DNA of 64,000 bases from Bacillus_BA fengqiuensis (lineage in GTDB: Bacteria > Bacillota > Bacilli > Bacillales > Bacillaceae_H), in assembly GCA_030813035.1 (NCBI GenBank), contig JAUSTV010000005.1; one strand, 5' to 3'. This document shows positions 9,098 through 17,302 of the stretch, piece after piece; positions within the stretch are counted from its first letter, which is position 1, and each line of letters begins with the position of its first letter. The notes under the pieces were generated by a model. The model was not told the DNA's origin, searched no databases, and saw only the letters and a list, made by a program, of their open reading frames with translations. Made by a program: the position numbers and the translations under genes.

Positions 9098-9772
9098 TTA
9101 CATATTCTTTCCATTGTTTTCTTTTGTATCCTGACGGCTCGCAGCCTTTTCTTTTGCAGCTTGAGAGACTTCTTGTCCATGATTGGTTGTGGTTGTGATG
9201 GGACTTGTTGTATTAGTTTCCACCGGTGTAGGTGTAGTCGTTTTCGGTGGTGCCGCAGGCGTTGGCGTTGCACTTGTTGTGTTAGTTCCCGTTGGTTTCG
9301 GTGCAGACGTTGTCGTTGGTGCTTTTGCGCTAGCCGCAGGTTTCGTTGATGCAGCTGGCGTTGCATTTGTTGTATTAGTTCTCGTCGGTTTAGGTGTAGT
9401 CGTTGCCGTTAGTGTTTTTGTGCTAATCGCAGGTTTCGTTGCTACGGCAGGCGTTTTGGTTGTTGTCTTATTCGTACTAGCAAGATTTATTGTATTACTC
9501 TTGCTTCTATTGTTAAAAGCCTCTTCGGAAGCAGGAACATCATGAGAAAGCTTGGTTTGACCGCCTTTCACATTGGTTGTTTGCATTTGATCTTTCACCG
9601 TTTTTTCTGCTTGGCTGATGCCATCCTCTTTTTTCATCTCTCCGGATCTAATTAAAGCATTTTCTCCTGTTAATAGATTAGAAATTTGATCGCCTAACAA
9701 GGCGTTGGTGACAGCAAATGTAACAGATCCCGCTAATACCATGGAAAGGGCTCCCTTGGTTACTTTTTTCAT
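9098..9772 (-). CDS. exported Thr/Pro/Ala-rich low-complexity protein
   Basis: 224 residues, ATG after GAGGGG. The N-terminus (MKKVTKGALSMVLAGSVTFAVTNALL in two parts: basic residues, then a hydrophobic core) looks like a signal peptide or membrane anchor. Residues about 30-85 are ordinary and charged. Residues 85-200 are almost only Thr, Pro, Ala, Lys and Ser, with a repeating unit of about 35 residues (PKPTRTNTTNATPAAS and PKPTGTNTTSATPTPA). No LPXTG motif or catalytic domain is present. Such regions usually act as extended, possibly glycosylated cell-wall spacers. Next to a polysaccharide synthase a cell-surface role is plausible but not shown. Confidence 0.7.
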   Translation of the reverse strand: MKKVTKGALSMVLAGSVTFAVTNALLGDQISNLLTGENALIRSGEMKKEDGISQAEKTVKDQMQTTNVKGGQTKLSHDVPASEEAFNNRSKSNTINLASTNKTTTKTPAVATKPAISTKTLTATTTPKPTRTNTTNATPAASTKPAASAKAPTTTSAPKPTGTNTTSATPTPAAPPKTTTPTPVETNTTSPITTTTNHGQEVSQAAKEKAASRQDTKENNGKNM

Positions 9773-10021
9773 ATAATCCCCTCATATTTTTCGTATAATC
9801 GTAATCATAAAAGAATACGAAAGACCCAAATGTATTATGGGGGTATAAAAAAATGAGATTTTGGAGTCTTTTTATCATTCTCTGACTACTTCGGACTTCT
9901 GATCATTTTTGCTTTGCTTCTCATAACTAAACATCTTTCATTTACGAGGTCTTAAACTTCCTTGCCTCACATAAAAAATACAGAAATAGACTCTATTTAA
10001 AACAATAAAACAAAAAGCCGT

Positions 10022-10050
10022 AAACCCTTATGTATCAAGGATTTACGACT
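10022..10050 (-). terminator. hairpin downstream of the tRNA fragment
   Basis: GTAAACC and GGATTTAC arms in the context CGTAAACCCTT/AAGGATTTACG. On the minus strand it is followed by GGCTTTTTGTTTT. It fits the original terminator of the tRNA-Val gene before the insertion. Confidence 0.5.
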
Positions 10051-10060
10051 TCTCTCTTCG

Positions 10061-10110
10061 TATGATTCCGACTGGGTTCGAACCAGCGACCTCTACCCTG
10101 TCAAAGTAGA
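10061..10110 (-). repeat. partial tRNA-Val copy (candidate attachment end)
   Basis: About 44 of the first 49 bases match the 3' part of the intact tRNA-Val at 11966-12014 in the same orientation: acceptor 3' strand, T arm and anticodon arm with GAC. The 5' half is missing. Two anticodon-stem changes compensate (CCACC/GGTGG to CTACT/GGTAG), so it diverged while still under tRNA-like constraint or came from another strain's gene. Confidence 0.8.
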
Positions 10111-10255
10111 AAAACAAATCAGACTATACTAAGTAGATATTTCCTCTTCTGTTAAAATGTATACGTACCTTTCTTTTGACTAACGATTCACATATCCCAA
10201 CGCCCATAACGAACTTCTATCTTCTAGTTGATGAACATGCCTAGCAAACACAAAA

Positions 10256-10290
10256 AACCGGCTACTGGCGATTCTAATAGCCGGCTTTTC
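10256..10290 (-). terminator. recombinase terminator
   Basis: AGCCGGCTATTAG-type stem (GCCGGCTA/TAGCCGGC) with a run of T residues after it on the minus strand. Confidence 0.75.
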
Positions 10291-10309
10291 ACTAAAAATT
10301 ATCTTAATT

Positions 10310-11890
10310 CTAAAAGACCTGTATTTGTTTGCTATAAGAACTAAACTCATAAATTGTACCCGCTTCCTTGATTTCGCCTCTATTACTCACATCCACGTTC
10401 AGTTCTAACACCAAATCATTTTTTCTTAACTCTGCATGCTGAATAACTCTCTTTATCATTTCCTTTTTTATTTTCATCGATCCTGTACTGAATTTTTGCT
10501 CCCAATGTTCTAACTCATCTCTTAAATTCTTTAATTCTTTTAGATTTGTAACAATATGGTTCATTTCCTCTTCCAATAATAATAGCTTGTCGTTCAACTC
10601 GGCTAATTTGTCTTCTTGTTCTTTTAAGACTGAAAGTACAGTTGCTTGTCCTTTCAACGTGAATAAATCTTGATAGCCTCTTTTTATATCTTGTTTCAAG
10701 CCTTCTACCGGATTTTGTTTTAGCAAAAATTCTCGACTATACATCTCTTCGCTTTTTAAAGTAAATCCTTTTTCTTTTGCAGCCCTTATCGTTCTTAAAA
10801 CCTCTTTCACTACTAACCCTTCATATTTATCGGCCCCAAAATCCCGCTGACCATGAAACTCTTGTTTATTTTTAGCATGTTCACAAACATAACGGCGATA
10901 TATAGTCTTTTTTATTTTTCCTGTTACCTTTGACTTTGAACGATTATAGTTATTTTCCGCTTTTAGCTTTTTGCCGCAATATGCACAAATGACAATTTCA
11001 GCTAATAAAAAATCTTCACCTACCGCTTGTTCATTTGTTCTTCCAGCTGGCTTTCGCCCCTCCATCATCTCTTGTACTTGATAAAATTGTCCTTCAGGTA
11101 CAATACTCAATCCATGATTCTTAGGTTGCAGTTTCCACTTGTCTCGAACAATTTTATGCCCCTTCTCTTTATATTTGTTATACGCTGGTCTGCCTATATA
11201 TACAGGGTTTCTCAACAAACGGGAAACTGTATTATAAATCCATGTTTTATTGTTTCTTGTCTTAATGTCTAGATGATTCAATTGTTGAGCAATTTTACTA
11301 CATCCATACTGGTGGTTTAATGCCAAATTGAATATATACAAAATCACTTTTGCTTCTTTTTGGTCAATAACTAAAGACTTCTTTCCATTACTGTTTTCTA
11401 TTAATTTATAGCCATAAGGAGCCGTTCCGCCTGTAAATATACCTTCTTCATTCATTTGTCTCAATCTCTGCTTTACCCGCTGTGAAGTACGTTCAACTTC
11501 TAGAGCAGCCTGGCCAAAGTAAGAATAGTTAGAACCACTCCATTGACCTTCTATAACAGACCATATTTGAATACCATAAGCCTGGACTTGTTCGATCAAT
11601 CCTTGCATTTCCTCACTGTTTCTTCCCAAACGATCAAACATAAAAACAAGTAAAATATCGAACTCCTGTTGCTTTGCTCCTTCTAATATTCTCTTCAGTC
11701 TATTTCTTTCGTTCACTGTATATTTATAGCCTGACACAGCAAGCTCTCTGAATTCCCTTTCTAAACTCCATATACTGTTATTTTGGTTTCCAATGAATGA
11801 TAAACAAGCTTTACGTTGCAGTGTAATGTCATGATTGTTTGCCTGACTTAAAGTCGACACTCGGTATAAAGTCCAAACTCTTTTTTTCAT
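10310..11890 (-). CDS. large serine recombinase (site-specific integrase)
   Basis: 526 residues from the ATG at 11890, 7 bases after AGGGAGG; an upstream in-frame ATG at 11917 lies before that site and is rejected. The N-terminal resolvase domain has YRVST with the nucleophilic serine near residue 10 and FDRLGRNSEEM around 85-95. The Recombinase domain follows (about 155-260, APYGYKL, RLLRNPVYIG), then a zinc-ribbon (CAYCGKKL with later Cys) and a long coiled-coil (about 370-480). These parts are normal for integrases that insert, excise or invert phages and transposons, and the length is typical. It starts beside tRNA-Val and its ribosome site lies inside a 65-bp repeat also present at 4440. 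Confidence 0.93.
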   Translation of the reverse strand: MKKRVWTLYRVSTLSQANNHDITLQRKACLSFIGNQNNSIWSLEREFRELAVSGYKYTVNERNRLKRILEGAKQQEFDILLVFMFDRLGRNSEEMQGLIEQVQAYGIQIWSVIEGQWSGSNYSYFGQAALEVERTSQRVKQRLRQMNEEGIFTGGTAPYGYKLIENSNGKKSLVIDQKEAKVILYIFNLALNHQYGCSKIAQQLNHLDIKTRNNKTWIYNTVSRLLRNPVYIGRPAYNKYKEKGHKIVRDKWKLQPKNHGLSIVPEGQFYQVQEMMEGRKPAGRTNEQAVGEDFLLAEIVICAYCGKKLKAENNYNRSKSKVTGKIKKTIYRRYVCEHAKNKQEFHGQRDFGADKYEGLVVKEVLRTIRAAKEKGFTLKSEEMYSREFLLKQNPVEGLKQDIKRGYQDLFTLKGQATVLSVLKEQEDKLAELNDKLLLLEEEMNHIVTNLKELKNLRDELEHWEQKFSTGSMKIKKEMIKRVIQHAELRKNDLVLELNVDVSNRGEIKEAGTIYEFSSYSKQIQVF

Positions 11891-11953
11891 GTACATTTCC
11901 TCCCTGCTTTCACACAAAAAGAAACCTCACATCAAAATTGATGTGAGGTTTCT
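11889..11953. repeat. 65-bp direct repeat, right copy
   Basis: Matches 4440-4504 at 62 of 65 bases. It begins exactly at the recombinase start codon and contains its ribosome site plus the hairpin AACCTCACATC/GATGTGAGGTT, which on the minus strand would terminate tRNA-Val. Confidence 0.85.
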
Positions 11954-11967
11954 AATCAGGTCATATA

Positions 11968-12041
11968 TGATTCCGACTGGGCTCGAACCAGCGACCCCCA
12001 CCCTGTCAAGGTGGTGCTCTCCCAAGCTGAGCTACGGAATC
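11968..12041 (-). tRNA. tRNA-Val (GAC)
   Basis: A complete cloverleaf: acceptor GATTCCG/CGGAATC, D arm GCTC/GAGC, anticodon stem CCACC/GGTGG with loop TTGACAG (anticodon GAC), T arm GCTGG TTCGAGC CCAGT, discriminator A. CCA is not encoded. It resembles, from memory, the B. subtilis single-gene tRNA-Val(GAC). Confidence 0.95.
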
Positions 12042-12182
12042 GTGATGTGGTATTGTGTAACTGTTTTTATTATATTCTCCAATACTATCTTTGTCAATCA
12101 TCTTTTTACAATTCTTTAAAATAGTAAATAGCCTCTTGTATTTGTTAAACTATTTTCAAGGAATGCTGGAGGTGAAAAGGCC

Positions 12183-12926
12183 ATGAATAAAGAGACTTAT
12201 TTGAATCGTTTCAATGCGGAGAAGAAAAAAGAAGCAACACTTGATTATTTGTATCATCTTCAAGAACAGCATATGCTTCATATCCCCTTTGAAAATTTGG
12301 ATGTTATTTATAAAACTCCTATCCTCTTAGACGTTCAGCGCTTTTATCAAAAGATTGTGGAGCATCATCGAGGGGGATTTTGCTATGAGCTGAACGGATC
12401 GTTTTGCTGGCTGTTGGAACAGCTTGGATTTGATGCCCATTTAATTTCTGCAACGGTTCAAAAGGAAGACGGGTCGTGGGCGCTTCAAGACAGCCATGCC
12501 GCCATCCTTGTTCATCTCGATAAGCGGCTGTATCTTGCAGATGTCGGATTTGGCGATTCCGTCCGCAAGCCGATTCCGCTTACAGGCGAAACCGTTGAGG
12601 ATGTGAGCGGCGCCTATCGTGTCGAGCAGCTTGATGGCATGACGTATGACTTACAAAAGCAAGAAACAACATGGAAAACGAAATACCGCTTTACGACAGA
12701 CGAGAAAAAGCTTCAGCAATTCGCTCCAATGTGTGAATTTAATCAAACATCCCTTGACGCTCCGTTTACGAAGACAACCTTGACGACGATCGCGACGGAA
12801 ACCGGACGTATAACGCTATCCGGCACTACCTTAATCATTACGGCTGGGGAGGAAAGACGAAAGAAAGAAATAAATGAGCAAGATATTCCCGCCCTATTAC
12901 AGAAATATTTTTATATTACCTTATAA
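12183..12926 (+). CDS. arylamine N-acetyltransferase
   Basis: 247 residues, ATG preceded by GGAGGTG. Arylamine N-acetyltransferases move an acetyl group from acetyl-CoA to aromatic amines or hydrazines through a Cys-His-Asp triad. All three are seen: Cys in RGGFCYELNG (near residue 65), His in DSHAAILV (near 104), Asp in LADVGFGD (near 119). IPFENLDV near the N-terminus is also a family motif. Length is slightly under the usual 260-280. It stands alone after the tRNA and ends in a terminator shared with the facing gene. Cytosolic; the natural substrate is unknown. Confidence 0.93.
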   Translation: MNKETYLNRFNAEKKKEATLDYLYHLQEQHMLHIPFENLDVIYKTPILLDVQRFYQKIVEHHRGGFCYELNGSFCWLLEQLGFDAHLISATVQKEDGSWALQDSHAAILVHLDKRLYLADVGFGDSVRKPIPLTGETVEDVSGAYRVEQLDGMTYDLQKQETTWKTKYRFTTDEKKLQQFAPMCEFNQTSLDAPFTKTTLTTIATETGRITLSGTTLIITAGEERRKKEINEQDIPALLQKYFYITL

Positions 12927-12930
12927 CATT

Positions 12931-12960
12931 AAAAAGCCCTATCAGCATGCAGGGCTTTTT
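12931..12960. terminator. bidirectional terminator
   Basis: AAAAAGCCCT and AGGGCTTTTT arms around a 10-base loop between two convergent genes; A-run and T-run serve both directions. Confidence 0.9.
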
Positions 12961-13606
12961 AATGTCTTATAAAAGATAGTTTAGTCGGTTCCATAGTTGT
13001 ATCTTTAAATTGGTAGTCGACTTGAAACGTCCCTAAATATTCTCCTTTTGTACTTTTAAGCAGGACCTTAGCCAATAGGTGATCTTCTTTTACTTCATAA
13101 ACAACAAATGATTCGACCGACAGCTTCGGCGGTTGAGCTTCATTTTTCAGATTCAGCACGTCTTTCCCTTTCAACTGGACATGAAAATCTTTACCTTCCC
13201 GATAATATTTCACTTGCTGAAGCAAGACGGTCCTGACATCATTAAGAAAAATTTCTTCGGCAACAGAAGCTCCGTTTTCATGAATCTTCAATATTTTTGG
13301 TTCATTCAAATAAAGGGCTTTATCCCGTTTTTTCGGAAGTAGTACGACAATCTCCTCCATTCCATCATGGTCTAGATCAAGCAAATGCATCTTTGTTTTT
13401 GCACTAGCACTATTTGTGCTTGACCACTCTGGAAAGGCCATTGTCCGATTTCCAATATGCAATTCAAAATTTTGATAACGCCCCCCCTGTTCATCCGCAT
13501 ACAGGGAAATATGGCGGTCGGGGATGGCTGCCACTTCTGCCGCTCCAACTGACAATGGTTGAATAAAGAACAAGGAAGCCATGAGGAAACTCCATCGCTT
13601 TTTCAC
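12959..13606 (-). CDS. exported protein with one FG-GAP/VCBS-like motif
   Basis: 215 residues, GTG start after GGAGGA. The N-terminus (MKKRWSFLMASLFFIQPLSVGAAE) is a signal peptide with a likely AxA-type cleavage near residue 22. HLLDLDHDGMEEIVVLLP (about 73-90) matches the calcium-binding-loop unit of FG-GAP/VCBS repeats, DxDxDG. The rest looks beta-rich with no catalytic signature. It is probably a secreted or wall-associated protein of unknown function. It is divergent from the acetyltransferase gene at 13736. Confidence 0.7.
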   Translation of the reverse strand: MKKRWSFLMASLFFIQPLSVGAAEVAAIPDRHISLYADEQGGRYQNFELHIGNRTMAFPEWSSTNSASAKTKMHLLDLDHDGMEEIVVLLPKKRDKALYLNEPKILKIHENGASVAEEIFLNDVRTVLLQQVKYYREGKDFHVQLKGKDVLNLKNEAQPPKLSVESFVVYEVKEDHLLAKVLLKSTKGEYLGTFQVDYQFKDTTMEPTKLSFIRH

Positions 13607-13735
13607 CCAAATTCCTCCTCCATTTGCATTTGTTTCTTAGTATGGGAAAATAGGCAGGTTTTATGTATAAAAACCTTTCGAAGGAATGTTGCATATGATG
13701 AAAAAACACTAAAAATTTTTAGGCGGGGTATGCGA

Positions 13736-14227
13736 ATGACAATTGTATATCGTAAAGCGACCGTTTATGACTATACCGGAATTTCGCTTATATTGAATGA
13801 ATCTGATCAGCTTCATTCAAACGCCATTCCGGATATGTTTCCTCCCGGCCATCCTTCCATGTCTCCTTACAAGTTTCAATCGTATCTTTCAAGTCCTTAC
13901 CACATCATTATTGTAGCGGAATTGAACGGTTTAATCGTCGGCTATTCATTTGTTGAACTCCTCTATGCAGCCTATCCCTTTGAAGAGGAAGAACGATGTA
14001 CGGCCTTTATCGACTATTTCGGAGTGAAAAAAGCCTATCATCAGTTCGGTATCGGTTCAGGATTATTTGAACAAACAAAGAAATGGGCCCTTAAACAAAA
14101 AGCCTCTGCTTTGCAGCTGAATGTATGGGAATTCAACGAGAAAGCCATCCGTTTTTATGAAAAACAAGGCATGAACTCAATCAGCCGCCTTATGCAATTA
14201 AAATTAAAAGAGAGGATGACCCAATAG
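13736..14227 (+). CDS. GNAT family N-acetyltransferase
   Basis: 163 residues from ATG 13736, 7 bases after AGGCGGGG; longer in-frame starts lack a ribosome site. It has the GNAT fold landmarks: VAELNGLIVGYSFVEL (beta strand before motif A), DYFGVKKAYHQFGIGSGL (motif A with the QFGIGSG pyrophosphate loop) and NEKAIRFYEKQGM (motif B). It should transfer acetyl from acetyl-CoA to an amine; the substrate cannot be inferred. Its last codons and stop lie inside the left arm of a gene-end hairpin. Confidence 0.9.
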   Translation: MTIVYRKATVYDYTGISLILNESDQLHSNAIPDMFPPGHPSMSPYKFQSYLSSPYHIIIVAELNGLIVGYSFVELLYAAYPFEEEERCTAFIDYFGVKKAYHQFGIGSGLFEQTKKWALKQKASALQLNVWEFNEKAIRFYEKQGMNSISRLMQLKLKERMTQ

Positions 14228-14303
14228 AGCCAAAAACAACTCTATTGGGTCATCCTCCCGAAAGGCCCCATCATAAACATCGGATTCAGTGACAGGTTCT
14301 TTC
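14212..14303 (+). repeat. gene-end double hairpin, copy 3
   Basis: Hairpin 1: GAGGATGACCCAATAGAG (14212-14229) with its perfect complement at 14240-14257; the arm overlaps the stop codon of the acetyltransferase. Hairpin 2 (14259-14303) is degenerate: GAAAGGCCCCATCA against TGACAGGTTCTTTC. Confidence 0.8.
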
Positions 14304-14305
14304 AA

Positions 14306-14413
14306 TAAAGGAAACTTCCATCAGTGGGGGTTTTCCTTCATCCCCCACTTAAGCTTCTCCGATGATTCTAAGCTTTGAAGTGGGGATCTTACTGCCCGTT
14401 AATGCGGGATAAA
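14306..14413 (+). repeat. TAAAGGAAACTTCC repeat, short copy
   Basis: Starts TAAAGGAAACTTCC, has the hairpin GTGGGGGTTTTCCTTCATC/CCCCCAC, then CTTCTCCGATGATTC and TTTGAAGTGGGGATC, and ends CCCGTTAATGCGGGATAAA. Compared with the copy at 22427 the middle is shorter. Confidence 0.85.
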
Positions 14414-14475
14414 CATTGTTTTGGAGATGAATTCTTGCTCTATTCACGCCATTCTGGTTTATCGGCTTATCTATT

Positions 14476-15009
14476 TCAAACGACTTCCTCTTCTTCTGCA
14501 GCCTCCATCTCGTCACGGTAGCGATGGGCAATCCGGCTTGCAGCGCATGCTGCAACGCTGGCGACTAAATCATCGAGGAATGTATGGACACAATTTTCCT
14601 TTTTCTCATTTAGCTGATGAATAATGCCGGTTTTACACTTGTCCAGGTGGCCAAATGTTGTGACCGCGATGCTTCCGTATGTCAATACGGCTCCAAGCGC
14701 AATCGTTTCATCCACTCCAAATAGTCCCTCATCTTGATCTACGATAGATTGCAGAGGCTCAGATAGTTTTTTTTGCTCTGCCAGCTTGTCCAATTCGATG
14801 CCTACTAGCAGCGCATGCTGAATCTCCCGTTTTTGCAATACACGCTCAACGCTTTGGGCACACTCTTGCACCGTCAATCCTTCGTTGTAAGGGGCTTGCA
14901 TTTCGTAGACGATTTCTGCAATGTCCAAAATCGATACACCGCGCTCCTCCAGCGCCAAAAACGTCGCTTTCGTTATGTCCTTGCTCGGTACAAATGTGTT
15001 ATTGCTCAT
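14476..15009 (-). CDS. phosphatidylglycerophosphatase A-like protein
   Basis: 177 residues, ATG after a GGGGAGAGGGA ribosome site. Resembles the PgpA-like family (YutG in B. subtilis, from memory): LALEERGVSILDIAEIVYEMQ near the start, DEGLFGVDETIALGAVLTYGSIAVTTFGHLDK (split here as the conserved core, about 95-125) and TFLDDLVASVAACAASRI near the C-terminus. Members are proposed to remove phosphate from phosphatidylglycerophosphate, but the Gram-positive cytosolic forms lack the membrane helices of PgpA proper and may do something else. It ends in an acidic tail, EAAEEEEVV. Confidence 0.75.
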   Translation of the reverse strand: MSNNTFVPSKDITKATFLALEERGVSILDIAEIVYEMQAPYNEGLTVQECAQSVERVLQKREIQHALLVGIELDKLAEQKKLSEPLQSIVDQDEGLFGVDETIALGAVLTYGSIAVTTFGHLDKCKTGIIHQLNEKKENCVHTFLDDLVASVAACAASRIAHRYRDEMEAAEEEEVV

Positions 15010-15233
15010 TTCCCTCTCCCCTTCTCTCTTATTCTTACTTATAGAATGACATATCTCGTTTCCTCTGCCAATAACTATTATCTGTTTCCTTGAATAAGGC
15101 CTGTTCCCCCTAATATTGTTTTTGGGCTCATATAATTTTCACCTATAAGCGAAATAGGAGAATTTTCAGACAGACAATTTTTCTCACAATATGGTAAAAT
15201 GAAGATAACGCTTTCAAAGATGAGGTGATTTAC

Positions 15234-15962
15234 TTGAACAGAAAAGTGGGACAAACAGAAGAACTCTCTTTGTATAGTGAAGAACTGCAGGAAGATATAT
15301 CCTTGCTGATCTATCTACCCGCTTCTTTTTCACCGCTTTACAAATATTCATTACTTATTGCTCAAGATGGACAAGATTATTATAGGTTTGGAAGGATTCC
15401 CCGTCTTTTTGAGGAACTATTAGGCGAGAAAATGATTCAAAACACCATCTTTTGCGGAATTCCTTACTCTTCTGTTACAGAACGCAGAAAGAAATACCAT
15501 CCCGATGGTGAACAGCATGAAGCGTACATTCGTTTTTTAGCGCATGAGCTTGTACCTTTTTTAGACGAGCGTTATCCAACGCACCAAATGGGACACTCAC
15601 GTGTGTTAGCAGGTGATTCTCTCGCCGGGACTGCTTCCCTTCTTACCGCTCTTACATATCCTCATACATTCGGAAAAGTCATTATGCAATCGCCATTTGT
15701 AAATGATGCGGTGCTGCATAAAGTCTCATCTTTTGAGCAGCCTTCACTGCTTGATTTCTATCACGTGATTGGCCAAGATGAAACGAATGTTCAAATGACA
15801 GACGGGAAATTTTCCGATTTTCTAACACCTAACCGGAAACTTCACGCTTTATTAACAGAAAGAAAGTTCCAAACCTTTTACGAAGAATTTTCCGGAGACC
15901 ATAAGTGGAAATATTGGCAGCCTGATTTAAAACGGGCACTCAAACAAATGCTGCATATCTAA
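15234..15962 (+). CDS. yjcH: YjcH-type alpha/beta-hydrolase esterase
   Basis: 242 residues from TTG 15234, 6 bases after GAGGTG (a GTG at 15225 is part of the ribosome site). It is an esterase-D-type alpha/beta hydrolase: ISLLIYLPASFSP (first strands), LIAQDGQDYYRFG (oxyanion region), nucleophile elbow AGDSLAGTAS (GxSxxG, serine near residue 126), late Asp in IGQDETNVQ and His in FSGDHKWKYW. It probably hydrolyses an ester, possibly siderophore- or thioester-like. Its place before yjcG and yjcF, with the same grouping as in B. subtilis, supports the name. Confidence 0.85.
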   Translation: MNRKVGQTEELSLYSEELQEDISLLIYLPASFSPLYKYSLLIAQDGQDYYRFGRIPRLFEELLGEKMIQNTIFCGIPYSSVTERRKKYHPDGEQHEAYIRFLAHELVPFLDERYPTHQMGHSRVLAGDSLAGTASLLTALTYPHTFGKVIMQSPFVNDAVLHKVSSFEQPSLLDFYHVIGQDETNVQMTDGKFSDFLTPNRKLHALLTERKFQTFYEEFSGDHKWKYWQPDLKRALKQMLHI

Positions 15963-16114
15963 CATTTATGGGCATCCACCATCTTGTCCGTATTTACGCG
16001 CTCATTATGTTCCGCTTTTTATCTGCATGAGCGGCATAGGATTCATAACACATGTTTTTTTTGAAAATTTGTTATAATTAATTCAATCCACATATCCATC
16101 GAGGAGGAAAACCA

Positions 16115-16627
16115 ATGAAATATGGAGTTGTTATATTTCCGTCAAAAACATTGCAAGATGCTGCAAATTCGTACCGAAAACGATACGATACACATTATGC
16201 GTTGATTGCTCCGCATCTTACTGTAAAGGAAACTTTTGAAGCATCAGAAAGCGAAATCAAGGAAATTTCTCAAGAGTTAGAAAAGGTGGCAAAAGCAACA
16301 GACCCCTTTAACTTGAATGTAACGAAAGTGAGCTCGTTTTCCCCCGTCAATAATGTTCTATATTTTAAAGTAGAAAAAAGTGAAGCATTAGAAAATTTAT
16401 ATGATCGCCTTCATGCAGGAAGCTTATCACAAGAATCTCCATATGCTTTCGTACCTCATATCACCATCGGTCAAGGACTTTCCGATGATGAACATCTTGA
16501 TGTATACAGCCAATTAAAACTCGTGGATGTATCCCATTCAGAAGTAGTGGATCGTTTCCATTTGATGTATCAATTGGATAATGATACATGGACTGTTTAT
16601 GAAACATTTCGTTTTGGAAAGGAATAA
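16115..16627 (+). CDS. yjcG: YjcG, 2H phosphoesterase (2'-5' RNA ligase family)
   Basis: 170 residues, ATG after GAGGAGG. Two HxT motifs define the 2H superfamily: HLTVKETF (about residue 34) and HITIGQGL (about 115). The two histidines and threonines act on 2',3'-cyclic phosphates or 2'-5' bonds in RNA. Length matches the YjcG family exactly as remembered. The next gene (yjcF) starts 5 bases after its stop, so they form an operon. The physiological RNA substrate is unknown. Confidence 0.92.
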   Translation: MKYGVVIFPSKTLQDAANSYRKRYDTHYALIAPHLTVKETFEASESEIKEISQELEKVAKATDPFNLNVTKVSSFSPVNNVLYFKVEKSEALENLYDRLHAGSLSQESPYAFVPHITIGQGLSDDEHLDVYSQLKLVDVSHSEVVDRFHLMYQLDNDTWTVYETFRFGKE

Positions 16628-16632
16628 AAAAA

Positions 16633-17058
16633 TTGAACATTAAACAAACATCAAATGAACAAGAACTCCAAGATGCTTTTTATGTTCGCAAACAAGTATT
16701 TGTGGAAGAACAGCAAGTTCCTCTTGAAGAGGAACTTGATCAATATGAAGATGAAGCCGTACACGTTGTACTATATGATACAGAGGAACCGGTCGGAGCA
16801 GGGCGCTTCCGTATCGTAGATGGTTACGGAAAAGTAGAACGAGTTTGTGTCATGCCTTCCCACCGAAAAAGCGGTGCAGGTAAAATCATCATGATGGAAA
16901 TGGAGCATATCGCCCGCCAGCATGGGATGGATAAACTCAAGTTAAACGCCCAAACGCATGCCGAGGGCTTTTATCAAAAACTCGACTATGAAACCGTATC
17001 GGGCGAGTTTTTGGATGCCGGCATTCCGCATGTCACGATGGTTAAAACATTATCTTAA
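16633..17058 (+). CDS. yjcF: YjcF, GNAT acetyltransferase
   Basis: 141 residues from a TTG start; its ribosome site GGAAAGG lies in the last codons of yjcG, so translation is coupled. FYVRKQVFVEEQQVPLEEELD (split: N-terminal part with RKQVFVEEQQVP) is the ElaA/YjcF family signature. Motif A is VERVCVMPSHRKSGAGKI and the C-terminal part has FYQKLDYETVSGEF. It probably acetylates a small molecule or peptide using acetyl-CoA. A terminator follows. Confidence 0.92.
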   Translation: MNIKQTSNEQELQDAFYVRKQVFVEEQQVPLEEELDQYEDEAVHVVLYDTEEPVGAGRFRIVDGYGKVERVCVMPSHRKSGAGKIIMMEMEHIARQHGMDKLKLNAQTHAEGFYQKLDYETVSGEFLDAGIPHVTMVKTLS

Positions 17059-17194
17059 AGTATGTGCCTTCATCTGCAAAAATTTTCGAAACACCAAACG
17101 CTACATTTATGGAAAATACGGATAAACATGGGTCTTGTGCGGCTTAAGATATAGCTGTGCAAAGCTCATTAAAGCAGAATAAACTGTGAAGAAA

Positions 17195-17227
17195 GAGCCG
17201 CGAAAATTTTTTCGCGGCTCTCTCTTT
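17195..17227 (+). terminator. terminator of yjcG-yjcF
   Basis: GAGCCGCGAAAA and TTCGCGGCTC arms followed by TCTCTTT. Confidence 0.85.
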
Positions 17228-17302
17228 GCGTGGATTTGCATTCATAAAATGATGCATTCCGTACAAAGCTATATAGTAATTACGCCGATTAGGAGAATGC
17301 AT

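Larger units (their letters stand above)
9773..10309. other. intergenic region with displaced tRNA end
   Basis: No gene. From left to right it has an AT-rich presumed promoter region for the 9772 gene, a terminator-like hairpin at about 10022-10050, the partial tRNA-Val copy at 10061-10110, about 145 bases with no recognisable feature, and the recombinase terminator at 10256-10290. Confidence 0.6.
10061..12041 (-). mobile_element. minimal integrated element at tRNA-Val with serine recombinase
   Basis: The intact tRNA-Val and a displaced copy of its 3' part bracket 1.9 kb whose only gene is a large serine recombinase starting beside the tRNA. This is the layout of an integrative element that restored the tRNA on entry. 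No cargo remains, so it is either a decayed or a very small element. Serine recombinases seldom use tRNA genes, so a second, lost tyrosine integrase could have created the duplication. Confidence 0.6.

Noticed and set aside
9183..9545. 120-codon plus-strand frame rich in Val/Gly
   Set aside because: It is the antisense shadow of the Thr/Pro/Ala-rich protein gene, whose repeats keep the opposite strand open.
10061..10110. A second functional tRNA gene
   Set aside because: Only the anticodon arm, T arm and acceptor 3' strand are present; the D arm and the 5' acceptor strand are missing.
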